64,000 nt of DNA from Mycolicibacterium fluoranthenivorans (GCF_011758805.1 NZ_JAANOW010000001.1:1302001-1366000); one strand, 5' to 3'. Shown: positions 10,466 to 21,360, counted from the stretch's first letter. Notes: generated by a model from the sequence alone, not told the origin. Translations and numbers: made by a program.

Positions 10466-11656
10466 GTGGCGAAGGCGAAGTTCGAGCGGACGAAGCCGCA
10501 CGTCAACATCGGGACCATCGGTCACGTTGACCACGGCAAGACCACGCTGACTGCAGCAATCACCAAGGTTCTGCACGACAAGTACCCCGAGTTGAACGAG
10601 TCGCGCGCATTCGACCAGATCGACAATGCGCCCGAAGAGCGTGCTCGTGGCATCACGATCAACATCTCCCACGTGGAGTACCAGACCGACAAGCGTCACT
10701 ATGCACACGTGGACGCCCCCGGTCACGCGGACTACATCAAGAACATGATCACCGGTGCGGCCCAGATGGACGGTGCCATCCTCGTGGTCGCCGCCACCGA
10801 CGGCCCGATGCCGCAGACCCGCGAGCACGTGCTGCTGGCCCGCCAGGTGGGTGTGCCCTACATCCTGGTCGCGCTGAACAAGTCCGACATGGTCGACGAC
10901 GAGGAGCTCCTGGAGCTCGTCGAGCTCGAGGTCCGCGAGCTGCTGGCCGCTCAGGACTTCGACGAGGAGGCTCCGGTCATCCAGGTGTCCGCACTCAAGG
11001 CCCTCGAGGGTGACCCGAAGTGGGTCAAGTCCGTCGAGGATCTGATGGACGCCGTCGACGAGTCGATCCCGGACCCGATCCGCGAGACCGACAAGCCGTT
11101 CCTGATGCCCGTCGAGGACGTCTTTACCATCACCGGTCGTGGCACCGTCGTCACCGGCCGTGTCGAGCGTGGCGTGATCAACGTCAACGAAGAGGTCGAG
11201 ATCGTCGGCATCCGTCCCGGCACCACCAAGACCACGGTCACCGGTGTCGAGATGTTCCGCAAGCTGCTGGATCAGGGCCAGGCCGGCGACAACGTCGGTC
11301 TGCTGGTTCGTGGCATCAAGCGCGAGGATGTCGAGCGCGGCCAGGTCATCGTGAAGCCGGGCACCACCACCCCGCACACCGAGTTCGAGGGCAGCGTCTA
11401 CATCCTGTCCAAGGACGAAGGCGGCCGCCACACGCCGTTCTTCAACAACTACCGCCCGCAGTTCTACTTCCGTACCACGGACGTGACCGGCGTGGTGACC
11501 CTCCCCGAGGGCACCGAGATGGTGATGCCCGGTGACAACACCGACATCTCCGTCAAGCTGATCCAGCCCGTGGCCATGGACGAGGGCCTGCGGTTCGCGA
11601 TCCGTGAGGGTGGCCGCACCGTCGGCGCCGGCCGGGTCACCAAGATCATCAAGTGA
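10466..11656 (+). CDS. tuf: Elongation factor Tu
   Basis: A 396-residue EF-Tu, which delivers aminoacyl-tRNA to the ribosome. [14 protein letters not shown], the switch region [21 protein letters not shown] and NKSDM are all visible, and domain 3 ends GRVTKIIK. It starts with GTG at 10466 behind a strong AGGAGGA site at 10452. The 84-base gap from fusA contains a weak 6-bp inverted repeat (10425-10440). A terminator hairpin follows the stop. Confidence 0.98.
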   Translation: MAKAKFERTKPHVNIGTIGHVDHGKTTLTAAITKVLHDKYPELNESRAFDQIDNAPEERARGITINISHVEYQTDKRHYAHVDAPGHADYIKNMITGAAQMDGAILVVAATDGPMPQTREHVLLARQVGVPYILVALNKSDMVDDEELLELVELEVRELLAAQDFDEEAPVIQVSALKALEGDPKWVKSVEDLMDAVDESIPDPIRETDKPFLMPVEDVFTITGRGTVVTGRVERGVINVNEEVEIVGIRPGTTKTTVTGVEMFRKLLDQGQAGDNVGLLVRGIKREDVERGQVIVKPGTTTPHTEFEGSVYILSKDEGGRHTPFFNNYRPQFYFRTTDVTGVVTLPEGTEMVMPGDNTDISVKLIQPVAMDEGLRFAIREGGRTVGAGRVTKIIK

Positions 11657-11676
11657 TCTAGGTACACGTCGCACGA

Positions 11677-11709
11677 GGCGGCGCTCACCTTCGGGTGGGC
11701 GCCGCTTTC
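11677..11709 (+). terminator. Intrinsic terminator after tuf
   Basis: A 12-bp stem (11678-11689 with 11694-11705, one G-U pair) closes a TTCG tetraloop and is followed by a short T-run. It should end the str operon transcript. Confidence 0.75.
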
Positions 11710-11834
11710 GTATGCGTGCCCTGCGCCCAAACGCACATTTGGGCCGATTTGTGCGAGTGGAATTCGGCCGAATGTCGATCTCGGCGCCGAGAATGTGGGA
11801 TCGGTAGCCGTTGGCAGGCGATGTACTCGTCGGC

Positions 11835-12236
11835 ATGAAGATCACCTGTGTCGCCGCCCCGCTGCTGGCGATCGGCATGGCCGTCGCCGGCATCGGGTTC
11901 AGTGCCACCACCGCCGAGGCAACCCCCGGTGGCAGCTGGCCCGGTTGCCCGCCGGACAGCCCGGAGGGTCCGTGCCGCTGGTGCCCGGGCGATCCGCCGG
12001 TGCAGACCGGGAACCTGCGGGTGAACCCGGTGGTGTGGGACAACAACGTCTGCCACACGTACTGGTACGTCTATCACGGTCAGGGCAATGTGGCCCAGAA
12101 CATCTTCGAGGGCGAACTGCCCCCGGCCCCACCGCCTCCGCCGCCGAACCTCACGCCGCCACTGCCCGAGGGTTGGTGTTGGTCGTTGTTCCTGCCCACT
12201 CCGTGCCCGCCGGGGGTCAAAGGTCCGGGTATGTGA
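11835..12236 (+). CDS. Small secreted proline-rich protein, function unknown
   Basis: A 133-residue protein with a Sec signal peptide (MKITCVAAP to about residue 33, ending AEA) and a mature part rich in proline, cysteine and tryptophan (GCPPDSPEGPCRWCPGDPP, then PPAPPPPPP). Seven or so cysteines after the signal suggest disulfides outside the cell. Start at ATG 11835 is chosen for the signal peptide. Mycobacteria have several small cysteine/proline-rich exported proteins of this kind; none has a clear role. It stands alone after tuf and is convergent with the response regulator. Confidence 0.65.
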   Translation: MKITCVAAPLLAIGMAVAGIGFSATTAEATPGGSWPGCPPDSPEGPCRWCPGDPPVQTGNLRVNPVVWDNNVCHTYWYVYHGQGNVAQNIFEGELPPAPPPPPPNLTPPLPEGWCWSLFLPTPCPPGVKGPGM

Positions 12237-12237
12237 G

Positions 12238-12930
12238 CTACAGATCGTCGATGCTGAGGATGCCGTCCTGTACGGCCCGGGCGATCAGCGCCGCCTTGGT
12301 GGGAGCGGGTCGGCCCACCGCCGCGTACTTGGCTCGCGCGCGCTGCAGGTGGGTGCGCACCGTCGACGGTTCGATGAACAGGCGTTTGGCGACGAATTCC
12401 TTGTTCTCGGTCTGGAACCAGGCGATCAGCACCTCGCGTTCCCGTGTGCTCAATCCGGGGCGGCCGACGGTGCGGTCATTGAACAGGGCCTTTGCCATCC
12501 GCGGACCGACATAGGGCGTGTTCGAGTGTGCGGCGTAGATCGCGTCGAAGAGGTGCTGCTTGTCTTCACCCTTGCCGAGGAAGGTCATCGCGCCGGCGTC
12601 GAGACTGCTCAGGATGACCTCGTCGGTCGACATATGGGAGTACACGATGACCCGATGCCCCGCGGCACAGACTTCGCTGAGGCTCTCGAACTCGGGCCGG
12701 TAACGCTCGTACTGCAGGTCGAAGAGCACGACCTCGATCGAGCCGTCGCCTCGAGGGTGCTCGGCCAGGAAAGACGACGGGTCGGGGTAGTCGGCGACGA
12801 GGTCGATGGGCGGATCCGCTTCGGCAAACCACGCCTTGACCCCGGCGTGAATAACGTCGTGGTCGTCAATTAGGGCGACCGGGATGGCGGTCCGGGGGTT
12901 CGGCACCCCCAGATCTTTGGCCTTATTCAT
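12238..12930 (-). CDS. LuxR/NarL-type response regulator
   Basis: A 230-residue response regulator. The receiver domain (about residues 15-135) has acidic pocket DDHD, a probable phospho-acceptor Asp in VVLFDLQY, and the Lys of FLGKGED. The C-terminal LuxR-type HTH is about residues 155-220 (LSTREREVLIAWFQTENKEFVAKRLFIEPSTVRTHLQRARAKY). It lies 143 bases downstream of the large histidine kinase on the same strand and is the obvious partner. Its regulon is unknown; the SHOCT protein divergent to the kinase is one possible target. Confidence 0.85.
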   Translation of the reverse strand: MNKAKDLGVPNPRTAIPVALIDDHDVIHAGVKAWFAEADPPIDLVADYPDPSSFLAEHPRGDGSIEVVLFDLQYERYRPEFESLSEVCAAGHRVIVYSHMSTDEVILSSLDAGAMTFLGKGEDKQHLFDAIYAAHSNTPYVGPRMAKALFNDRTVGRPGLSTREREVLIAWFQTENKEFVAKRLFIEPSTVRTHLQRARAKYAAVGRPAPTKAALIARAVQDGILSIDDL

Positions 12931-13040
12931 GCATTTCGCCTGAAGTCGATGAGATCACCGAGTGTGCACCCCCGCAGTCTTCGGATCAGAACCCTACTCT
13001 CAGCAACGCCCGCTTTGCCCGAAGTAGGAAACTCGGCTAA

Positions 13041-13056
13041 CCATACTGATGTATGG
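13041..13056. promoter_or_regulatory. Inverted repeat between kinase and response regulator genes
   Basis: CCATAC-TGAT-GTATGG is a perfect 6-bp inverted repeat in the 143-base gap ahead of the response regulator gene, a possible operator or part of a small hairpin. Confidence 0.35.
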
Positions 13057-13073
13057 GCAGATCCTAACGCGCT

Positions 13074-15311
13074 TTATGCGATGCTGTGGTGCTGGGCCTC
13101 TGCTGTGGTCGGTGTGACCGCCAGGGGGTGATGCACGCTGATCCACACCTTGTCGGCGATCACGGTGACCTCGACGTTCGGATGTGTGCTGTACGCCCGC
13201 AGCGGTGCGACTCGGGCGACGTCGCAGACGATGCTGGCGACCAACTCGCCACCTGCCACCGTCAGACCGATCCGGGCATGTTTGCGTGCTTGACCCAACG
13301 CGTCTCGCAGCGGCGTCAGGACGACGCGGCGGGTGTGCGCGTCGAGTGAGGGCAAGTCGCTGTCCGTGTTGATCGTGACGATCACCCCGCGCCGGTCGGC
13401 TTGGTCGACGGCGGCCCGCAATTCGGCGACGAGCGGATGGCTGAAGGTGCGGGACTGGAAGATGTAGAGCCGTAGCCGCCGCGATTCCAGCCGCGCCCGC
13501 TGCCTGGTCTCGGCGTCGATGACGCCGGTGCTCAGCGTCTGGAGCAGGGGGAACACCCCGCGGATCAGTTTCGATGTGCGGCGCACGTAATCGTCGTGCA
13601 GCGCTTCGGCGATACGGTTCTGGTCGGCTATCGCCCATCGCTCCCTGGCCTCTGTGGCGGCGGCGATGGTGGCGTTGCGCAGCAGCTCGGGAAAGGCCAG
13701 CGCGAACATCTGCACCATGACGACACCGGCGGTGTACAGAGCCAGGTTGAACGCCATGGTGACGTCCGGCTGCCGAACAAAGGTGAGGATCGCGGTACCG
13801 AGCCAGAACGCGACCATGACCGCGGCGCCGTGCCGAACCCGCAGCCGCAGGACGAATGGCAGGACGCACAGTCCCGTCGCGACGAGTGGCCATTGGATGG
13901 GGCCGCCCAGCATGTCCGCGGGCACGGACAGAGACTGGACGGCGATCACCACAGCCATGATCACGAGGGCGGGAATCGTGACGTCGGGACCGCGGTTGAG
14001 CACCCGGGACACGCCCGCGATCATGACCAGGGCCGCGATACAGCCCAGTCCGAGCTGGAGGATCGGGGAACCGGTGCGGGCGGCCGCGTACGGTACCGAG
14101 ACCAACAGCTGAACCAGGCCGAAGACGATGATGCCGAGACCGAACTGGACCAGGATGCGTTCGGTCAGGTGATCGATATCGTCGGCGATCGCGTTGGCGG
14201 GGGCGATATCTGGTGACTGCGCCCACGTCAGCGTCACCTCGGTGCCGCTGCCCGGGGCGGAGCACACGGTGGCGCTGCCGCCGGCTCGGCGCATTCGGGC
14301 GACGATGGACTCGGCGACGCCGTGGCCGAGGCTGGTGGTGGCCAGGTCGAACCCGGTCCCGTCATCGCTCACGGTGACGGAGGTGGCTGCCACCTTGATC
14401 TCGATATGCGATGCGTCGGCATGCCTTTCGGCGTTGTTGAGCGCCTCCCGCGCGGCAGCCAGCACGGTACGGGCCCGGGACCCGGTGAGTACGAGTCTCG
14501 GCAGACCGGTCAGGGCGATCTCCACCGGGAAGTGCGCGATCTCCTTCCGGAGTGCGGCGACGATATCGGTATCGGGCAGCGGTTCCCGTGCCGTGGGGCC
14601 GCCGGTCAGCAGCTCCAGATCCCGGCGGGCTTGTGCCGCAACGCGTTCGGACGAGATGTCGGCGCCCTCGCCGACGAGGTACAGCGTCGAGGCGGCGGTG
14701 TCGTGCACCAGTGCCAGGTGTTCGAGTTCGTAGTTGCGCACCGCTGCGGCGATCGCATCACGCAGGGCGGCGTCGTGGTTATCGGCGCGGACCCGATCGA
14801 CCTGGCGGGCCACGGCCAGACCGGCCGCCAGCAGCGCCGCGGCGATGGCCCACTCGATGCCGAGCATGTAGAACAACATCGGCACTCGAACCGCGTCGGG
14901 CCAGCCGATCATCTGCGCGCAGCCGAACGCATAGGCCAGTGTGATCAGTGCGGCCGCGGGAAAGCTCACCTTCGGGGGTTGGGCCATGGTGAAGGCGATA
15001 ACGGCGGTACCGGCGATGACCTGCGGTACCGAGTTGGTGTAGAGATTGCCGGGATTCGACTCGAACCAGGGGATCGCCGCGGCGACAGTCAACACGTACC
15101 CGAAGTCGACCAGCTGGAAGCCAAGCGCGCGCGACCGGGTGAAGAGACGGAAACCAGCCCAGCAGCCCAGTGCTGCGAGCAGGATCGTGCCGGCCGTGGA
15201 GTCGGGCGTCCAGGGCAGCAGCAGCGTGCTCGAAGCGGCGACAAGGGTGACCGTATTGAGCAGAATGATGGCCAGGTCCTGGCCGCGCCTGATCACCTGT
15301 CGCTCGGACAC
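13074..15311 (-). CDS. Two-headed membrane sensor histidine kinase
   Basis: A 745-residue protein with two kinase-like halves. First half: about five membrane helices (residues 10-170), an H-box-like HLALVHDTAAS with His203, and an intact ATPase domain (EALNNAERHA at 289-298, DDGTGFD at 316-322, then SLGHGVAES). Second half: a second membrane region (about 388-540), a canonical HisKA_3 H-box RIAEALHDDY with His572, and a decayed ATPase domain (DALGQARKHA replaces the usual N-box; the glycine-rich D-G-G box is lost). This suggests an internal duplication with division of labour: the first ATPase could phosphorylate one or both histidines. Start at GTG 15311 is preferred; GTG 15347 is possible. 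Partner: the LuxR-type regulator downstream. Confidence 0.82.
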   Translation of the reverse strand: MSERQVIRRGQDLAIILLNTVTLVAASSTLLLPWTPDSTAGTILLAALGCWAGFRLFTRSRALGFQLVDFGYVLTVAAAIPWFESNPGNLYTNSVPQVIAGTAVIAFTMAQPPKVSFPAAALITLAYAFGCAQMIGWPDAVRVPMLFYMLGIEWAIAAALLAAGLAVARQVDRVRADNHDAALRDAIAAAVRNYELEHLALVHDTAASTLYLVGEGADISSERVAAQARRDLELLTGGPTAREPLPDTDIVAALRKEIAHFPVEIALTGLPRLVLTGSRARTVLAAAREALNNAERHADASHIEIKVAATSVTVSDDGTGFDLATTSLGHGVAESIVARMRRAGGSATVCSAPGSGTEVTLTWAQSPDIAPANAIADDIDHLTERILVQFGLGIIVFGLVQLLVSVPYAAARTGSPILQLGLGCIAALVMIAGVSRVLNRGPDVTIPALVIMAVVIAVQSLSVPADMLGGPIQWPLVATGLCVLPFVLRLRVRHGAAVMVAFWLGTAILTFVRQPDVTMAFNLALYTAGVVMVQMFALAFPELLRNATIAAATEARERWAIADQNRIAEALHDDYVRRTSKLIRGVFPLLQTLSTGVIDAETRQRARLESRRLRLYIFQSRTFSHPLVAELRAAVDQADRRGVIVTINTDSDLPSLDAHTRRVVLTPLRDALGQARKHARIGLTVAGGELVASIVCDVARVAPLRAYSTHPNVEVTVIADKVWISVHHPLAVTPTTAEAQHHSIA

Positions 15312-15525
15312 ATGGACACCCCGGATGTCCTGGTCGGGCTTGAGCACACGCAATTCTAGGCACGAACGTCTATGGCACCGTCGGTCAAATGGTGGACAAG
15401 ACCGCCATTGATTGCATATGCAAGAAGTTGGTCCGATGGGAGGTGCCCAATTCGTTTTGGCGAGCCTCCAAAATGCGCTGGTTGGCGTTAGTCTGGCTCC
15501 GTCGACTTCGAACGGAGCGTGGCAC

Positions 15526-16374
15526 ATGGTGTGGCGATACGTGAAGGCGCAGCTGATGGTGTTGCTGTGCGGCGGTCTGGTCGGGCCGATCTTTCTCGGC
15601 GTGTACTTCGCCACCGGCCAGAGTTCTTTGCTGAAATGGATGTTCTGGGTAGGTCTGCTGATCACCGCGGCCGACGTCCTGATTGCCTTGGCGCTGGCCA
15701 ACTTCGGTGCGAGATCGGCCGCGCGGACCCAGGCGCTGGAAGCGAGCGGTGTGCTCGCGCTCGCGCAGATCACCGGAATGGGCGAGACCGGCACCCGGAT
15801 CAACGACCAACCGCTGGTGAAACTCAATCTGCACATTTCGGGCCCCGGTATCGCGCCGTTCACCGCCGAGGACCGCGTCATCGCCAGTGTGACCCGGCTG
15901 GGGACGCTGACCTCCCGCAAGGTCGTGGTGCTGGTGGACCCGGCGACGAACCAGTTCCAGATCGACTGGGAGCGCAGCGCCTTGATCAACGGGCAGGTAC
16001 CCGCGACGTTCACGATCGACGAAGACCACCGAACCTACGACCTGTCCGGCCAGGTCGGTCCGCTGATGGAGATCCTGCAAATCCTCAAGGCCAACAACAT
16101 CGGCATGAACGGCATGATCGATCTTCGGAGCAATCCGGCGGCACGGGCGCAGGTGCAGGCTGTGGTTCGCCGGGCCGGTGCCGCACAGCAGGCGCCTTCC
16201 GCCCCTGCGCCCACACCCCCGGCGGCGCCCGTGGCCGCCGGCTATGTCCCACCGGCACCGCCCACGCCGTCGGTGGCCCAGCGTCTGCAGGAACTGGAGA
16301 CGCTGCGGGCCACCGGAGCGATCTCGGAGGACGAATACTCCAGCAAGCGACAGCAGATCATCGCTGCGTTGTGA
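15526..16374 (+). CDS. Membrane protein with C-terminal SHOCT domain
   Basis: A 282-residue protein with two membrane helices near the N-terminus (about residues 10-30 and 38-62), a soluble middle region of beta character, a proline/alanine-rich linker (PSAPAPTPPAAPVAAG) and a SHOCT motif at the end (RLQELETLRATGAISEDEYSSKRQQIIAAL region). SHOCT motifs are short helical elements common at protein termini in actinobacteria, probably for oligomerisation. The ATG at 15526 is preferred for its GGAG site and the membrane helix that follows. It is divergent from the histidine kinase gene. The function is unknown. Confidence 0.7.
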   Translation: MVWRYVKAQLMVLLCGGLVGPIFLGVYFATGQSSLLKWMFWVGLLITAADVLIALALANFGARSAARTQALEASGVLALAQITGMGETGTRINDQPLVKLNLHISGPGIAPFTAEDRVIASVTRLGTLTSRKVVVLVDPATNQFQIDWERSALINGQVPATFTIDEDHRTYDLSGQVGPLMEILQILKANNIGMNGMIDLRSNPAARAQVQAVVRRAGAAQQAPSAPAPTPPAAPVAAGYVPPAPPTPSVAQRLQELETLRATGAISEDEYSSKRQQIIAAL

Positions 16375-16483
16375 CTCCATGACCGTGCGCAGCCGGTGCG
16401 CCCCGAGGTGATGGTGGCCGCGCTCGGTTCGCTTGCGGCGCCGACCTTCTCGGAATCGCGACTTCGAGCGAAAGGACTTTTCG

Positions 16484-17743
16484 ATGGCTGCACCTCACGA
16501 GGCACCTTCTGCGGCGTACGGAGTGCACTCTGAGGTGGGCAAGCTGCGCAAGGTGCTGGTGTGCTCGCCAGGTCTGGCGCATGAACGGCTCACCCCGACC
16601 AACTGCGACGACCTGTTGTTCGACGATGTGCTGTGGGTGCAGAACGCCCGTCGTGACCATTTCGACTTCATCGACAAGATGCGTGAGCGCGATGTGGAAG
16701 TCGTCGAACTGCACGATCTGCTCGCCGAGACCATGGAGATCCCGGAAGCCAGGTCGTGGCTGCTCGACCGCAAGATCGTCGCCAACGAGGTGGGTCTGGG
16801 CCTGGTCGACGACACCCGGGGGTTCCTCGATTCACTGCAGCCGCGTCGGCTCACCGAATTCCTCATCGGCGGCATGGCCACCCGCGATCTACCCGCCGAG
16901 GTGCGGACCGGCTACCGCGCGCTGGCCCGCGAAGACAGCGGCGTCACCGAGTACCTGATGCCGCCGCTGCCCAACACCCTGTACACCCGCGACACGACGT
17001 GCTGGATCTACGGCGGCCTGACGCTCAACCCGCTGTTCTGGCCGGCCCGGCATGACGAAACCCTGTTGATGAAGGCCATCTACGAGTTCCACCCCGATTA
17101 CACCGGTTCCACGGTGTGGTGGGGTGACCCCGAGAAGACTTGGGGCCTGGCCACTCTGGAGGGTGGCGATGTGCTGATCCCGGGCAACGGCGTGGTGCTG
17201 ATCGGGATGAGTGAACGCTCGTCGCGCCAGGCCATCACCCAGGTCGCGTCGGAGTTGTTCGCCGCCGGGGCGGCCGAGAAGGTGATCGTCGCCGGCATGC
17301 CGAAGCTACGCGCGGCCATGCACCTGGACACCGTCTTCACCTTCGCCGACCACGATGTCGTCACGATCTATCCCGATATCGTCGACGGTATCGCCCCGTT
17401 CACCCTGGTGCCTTCGGACGCCGCACCCGGAATCGAGGTGATCGAGGAGACCAGGCCTTTTGTCGAGGTGGTCGGGGCGGCGCTGGGGCTGACCGAACTC
17501 AGGGTCGTCGAAACCGGCGGGACTCGGTACGACTCGGAGCGCCAGCAGTGGGACAGCGGCAACAACCTCGTCGCCGTCGAGCCCGGCGTGGTATTCGCCT
17601 ACGACCGCAACTTCCATACCAATTCGCTGTTGCGTAAGGCCGGCGTCGAGGTCATCACCATCGTCGGCGCTGAGCTGGGGCGCGGCCGGGGCGGTGGGCA
17701 CTGTATGACGTGCCCGATCATCCGCGATGCGATCGGTTACTAG
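16484..17743 (+). CDS. arcA: Arginine deiminase
   Basis: A 419-residue enzyme converting arginine to citrulline and ammonia. It has the family hallmarks: [15 protein letters not shown] at the start, [12 protein letters not shown] (about 160-171), [10 protein letters not shown], and the catalytic-cysteine motif [13 protein letters not shown] near the C-terminus (Cys407). The length matches the family. ATG 16484 follows a GAAAGGA site. No arcB, arcC or arcD lies next to it, so citrulline is not obviously used for ATP here; a rocD-centred arginine/ornithine set follows 1 kb later. Confidence 0.93.
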   Translation: MAAPHEAPSAAYGVHSEVGKLRKVLVCSPGLAHERLTPTNCDDLLFDDVLWVQNARRDHFDFIDKMRERDVEVVELHDLLAETMEIPEARSWLLDRKIVANEVGLGLVDDTRGFLDSLQPRRLTEFLIGGMATRDLPAEVRTGYRALAREDSGVTEYLMPPLPNTLYTRDTTCWIYGGLTLNPLFWPARHDETLLMKAIYEFHPDYTGSTVWWGDPEKTWGLATLEGGDVLIPGNGVVLIGMSERSSRQAITQVASELFAAGAAEKVIVAGMPKLRAAMHLDTVFTFADHDVVTIYPDIVDGIAPFTLVPSDAAPGIEVIEETRPFVEVVGAALGLTELRVVETGGTRYDSERQQWDSGNNLVAVEPGVVFAYDRNFHTNSLLRKAGVEVITIVGAELGRGRGGGHCMTCPIIRDAIGY

Positions 17744-17767
17744 AACACGTTCCAATCGGACTGCTAG

Positions 17768-18652
<885 letters not shown>

Positions 18653-18682
18653 CCGTGCCGGCCGGCGTGGCCTGCAACGGCA

Positions 18683-19912
18683 TCACCCAGTGGCCAGAAC
18701 TTCGATGAACTGGTCCATCGCCCAATCGATCTCGTCCCTCGTGATGACGAGGGGCGGAGCGAAGCGCAGCGTGTGGCCGTGGGTGTCCTTCACCAGGACG
18801 CCGCGCTCGGCCAGTCGCAGGCTGACCTGTTTCCCGGTGCCCAGTCGGGGGTCGATATCGACGCCGGCCCACAGGCCCTTGCCGCGCACCGCGAGTACGC
18901 CACGGTCACTCAGCGCGGTCAGGCGGGCATGCAGGTGGGCCCCCAGATCGGCCGAACGGGCCTGGTATTCGCCACCTTCGAGTATTCCCACCACGGCGCT
19001 GCCGACGGCGGCGGCCAGGGGGTTGCCGCCGAAGGTCGAACCGTGTTCACCGGGATGCAGCACGCCGAGGATGTCGCGGTCGGCCACCACCGCCGACACC
19101 GGCACCACCCCGCCGCCGAGCGCCTTGCCCAGCAGGTACACATCCGGCACCACGCCCCAGTGGTCGCACGCGAAGGTGCGACCCGTGCGGGCCAGTCCGG
19201 ACTGGATCTCGTCGGCGATCATCAGCACGCGGTGTTCGGTGCAGAGCGTGCGCACCCGGGGCAGGAAGTCGTCGGGCGGCACGATGATGCCGGCCTCGCC
19301 CTGGATCGGTTCGAGCAGCACGGCCACGGTGTGCTCGTCGATTGCGTCGGCCACCGCGTCGGCATCTCCGAAGGGCACCGCGCGGAACCCGGGGGTGAAC
19401 GGACCGAAGCCGCCGCGCGCCGCCTCGTCATCGGAGAAGCTCACGATGGTCGTGGTGCGGCCGTGGAAGTTGTTCCGTGCCACGACGATATTCGCCTCGT
19501 TCGCCGGGACGCCCTTGACGTCGGTGCCCCATTTGCGGGCCACCTTGATACCGCTCTCGACGGCCTCGGCGCCGGTGTTCATCGGCAGGACCATCTCCTT
19601 GCCGCACATCCGGGCCAGTGCGGCGCAGAACGGCCCCAGCCGGTCGGAGTGAAACGCCCTGCTGACCAGGGTGACGGTGTCCAGCTGGGCGTGTGCGGCG
19701 GCGGTGATCTCCGGGTGGCGATGGCCGAAGTTGACCGCGGAATACGCCGCGAGGCAGTCCAGGTAGCGCCGGCCTTCCACGTCGGTGATCCACACACCCT
19801 CCGCCGAGGCCGCGACGACGGGCAGCGGCGAGTAGTTGTGCGCGGTGTACGTCTCGTCGAGCGAGATCGCGTCGCGGGTGAGATTCACCTCCACACCGTC
19901 CAGGATGGTCAT
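18683..19912 (-). CDS. rocD: Ornithine aminotransferase
   Basis: A 409-residue class-III PLP aminotransferase that turns ornithine into glutamate-5-semialdehyde. The PLP lysine is in LLGKALGGG, the cofactor Asp in MIADEIQSG, and the phosphate-binding stretch is MNTGAEAVESGIKVARKW. N-terminal TYTAHNYSPLPV is typical of RocD. Its ATG overlaps the TGA of the upstream amidinotransferase-fold gene, so the two form an operon. This pair with a divergent Lrp-type gene matches the rocD/Rv2323c/Rv2324 arrangement of M. tuberculosis, which there lies elsewhere in the genome. Confidence 0.92.
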   Translation of the reverse strand: MTILDGVEVNLTRDAISLDETYTAHNYSPLPVVAASAEGVWITDVEGRRYLDCLAAYSAVNFGHRHPEITAAAHAQLDTVTLVSRAFHSDRLGPFCAALARMCGKEMVLPMNTGAEAVESGIKVARKWGTDVKGVPANEANIVVARNNFHGRTTTIVSFSDDEAARGGFGPFTPGFRAVPFGDADAVADAIDEHTVAVLLEPIQGEAGIIVPPDDFLPRVRTLCTEHRVLMIADEIQSGLARTGRTFACDHWGVVPDVYLLGKALGGGVVPVSAVVADRDILGVLHPGEHGSTFGGNPLAAAVGSAVVGILEGGEYQARSADLGAHLHARLTALSDRGVLAVRGKGLWAGVDIDPRLGTGKQVSLRLAERGVLVKDTHGHTLRFAPPLVITRDEIDWAMDQFIEVLATG

Positions 19913-20754
19913 GAATGGACTTCCAGGGTGCAGCATTTGACGGATCCGCCGCCTTTGAGGAGTTCGGACAGGTCCACGCCGATCGGCTCGAAGCCCGCGG
20001 CCGACAACTGCGCCGCAAAACCGGTGGCTGCGGCGGGGTGCACGACATGGCGGCCGTCGGACACCGCGTTGAGGCCCAGCACGAAGGCATCGGTACTGGT
20101 GACCAGGATGGCGTCCGGGAACAGCCGTTCCAGGGTGGCGCGGGCGGTATCGGTGAACGCCGGAGGGTAGTAGGCGATGACATCGTCGGTGAGCACCGTC
20201 AGTGCGGTATCCAGATGGTAGAAGCGGGGATCCACCAGTTCCAGGCCGACCACCGGGAGTCCGGTGATGTCGGCGATCTCGTCGTGTGCCCGCGGGTCGG
20301 TGCGAAAACCGTGTCCCGCCAGGATCTTCGATCCGGCGACCAGGAGGTCGCCCTGGCCCTCGTTGGTGTGGCGGGTCTGCACGGGCTGATGTCCCCGGCT
20401 GCTCATCCATGCGGCGTAGGCATCGGCCTCGCCGGCCCGTTGCGGATAGGCGAAGCGGGCGACGATGGCGTGGCCACCGACGAGCAGCCCGCCGTTGGCG
20501 GCGTAGACCATATCGGGCAAGCCCGGTTCGGGTGCCACCAGATCGACGGAGTGGCCGAGGTCCAGATAGATGTGCCGCAGGTTCTCCCACTGTCGCCATG
20601 CGAGTCCGGCGTCCACCGGGGTCGAGGTGTCCATCCAGGGGTTGATCGCGTATTCGACGGCGAAGTGGGTGGGTGCCGTCATGGCGTAGTGGCGGGTGCG
20701 GGCGGCACGGGTCGGCGGCAGAGCGGAGTGGCTGGCGACCTCGGAAATCGTCAT
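19909..20754 (-). CDS. Amidinotransferase-fold guanidino hydrolase (Rv2323c-like)
   Basis: A 281-residue protein of the guanidino-group-modifying (amidinotransferase/dimethylargininase) superfamily. Visible elements: HFAVEYAINPWM near residue 30, the acidic MVYAANGGLL, FYHLDTALTVL with the catalytic His, and a C-terminal KGGGSVKCCTLEVHS with the nucleophilic cysteine. The family includes dimethylargininase and arginine dihydrolase. Being first in an operon with rocD, it most likely makes ornithine or citrulline from arginine or a methylated arginine. Which of these reactions it performs cannot be read from the sequence. Confidence 0.82.
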   Translation of the reverse strand: MTISEVASHSALPPTRAARTRHYAMTAPTHFAVEYAINPWMDTSTPVDAGLAWRQWENLRHIYLDLGHSVDLVAPEPGLPDMVYAANGGLLVGGHAIVARFAYPQRAGEADAYAAWMSSRGHQPVQTRHTNEGQGDLLVAGSKILAGHGFRTDPRAHDEIADITGLPVVGLELVDPRFYHLDTALTVLTDDVIAYYPPAFTDTARATLERLFPDAILVTSTDAFVLGLNAVSDGRHVVHPAAATGFAAQLSAAGFEPIGVDLSELLKGGGSVKCCTLEVHS

Positions 20755-20868
20755 GATTCAACGGTAAACGTGCCCTGGCATGCAATCAATCGCCATATAT
20801 TGCGTGGCAGAGAATGATTCATTGCGTACAGTGTCGATAAATGGCGTTCTGTTGCGCGAGGAGGGGCC

Positions 20869-21315
20869 TTGGACCGGTTGGACGACACCGATGAGCGGAT
20901 CCTGGCCGAACTGACCGACAACGCGCGCGCCACCTTCGCCGAGATCGGGGAACGGGTGAGTTTGTCGGCACCTGCGGTGAAACGTCGGGTGGATCGCCTG
21001 CTCGATCACGGGGTCATCCGTGGTTTCACCACCGTCGTCGACCGCAATGCCCTCGGCTGGGGCACCGAGGCCTATGTGCAGGTGTACTGCCATGGCACCA
21101 TCGCGCCCGCCGAGTTGCGCCAAGCCTGGATCGATATCCCGGAGGTGGTCAGCGCGGCCACGGTGACCGGAACCTCGGATGCCATCCTGCACGTGCTCGC
21201 CCGCGACATGCGGCACCTGGAGGAGGCCCTCGAACGCATCAGGGCCAGCGCCGATATCGAACGCAGTGAGAGCATTGTGGTGCTGTCCAACATCATCGAG
21301 CGGGCCCGGTCCTGA
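20869..21315 (+). CDS. Lrp/AsnC-family regulator (Rv2324-like)
   Basis: A 148-residue regulator: an N-terminal HTH (DDTDERILAELTDNARATFAEIGERVSLSAPAVKRRVDRL) and a C-terminal amino-acid-binding RAM domain. Start is TTG 20869 behind a strong GAGGAGGGG site. It is divergent from the rocD operon and very likely controls it in response to arginine or ornithine. The 114-base gap between them is A+T-rich for this genome and carries GCAAT/ATTGC elements (20784-20805) and further ATTGCG copies suited to Lrp-type binding. Confidence 0.86.
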   Translation: MDRLDDTDERILAELTDNARATFAEIGERVSLSAPAVKRRVDRLLDHGVIRGFTTVVDRNALGWGTEAYVQVYCHGTIAPAELRQAWIDIPEVVSAATVTGTSDAILHVLARDMRHLEEALERIRASADIERSESIVVLSNIIERARS

Positions 21316-21360
21316 GCAGTACCAGTGGGGTGGACACGTAGAACGCCGCTGTCATCGTGT

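Noticed and set aside
10415..12058. A 547-codon reverse-strand frame across tuf
   Set aside because: Same cause: antisense of a highly biased gene, with no recognisable protein features.
15312..16013. Upstream extension of the histidine kinase to 979 residues
   Set aside because: The added sequence is antisense to the SHOCT gene and has no sensor features; the membrane region starts soon after GTG 15311.
19913..20785. Upstream extension of the rocD frame giving a 700-residue protein
   Set aside because: The extra part overlaps the amidinotransferase-fold gene out of frame; the ATG at 19912 with an ATGA overlap and a typical RocD N-terminus is the better start.
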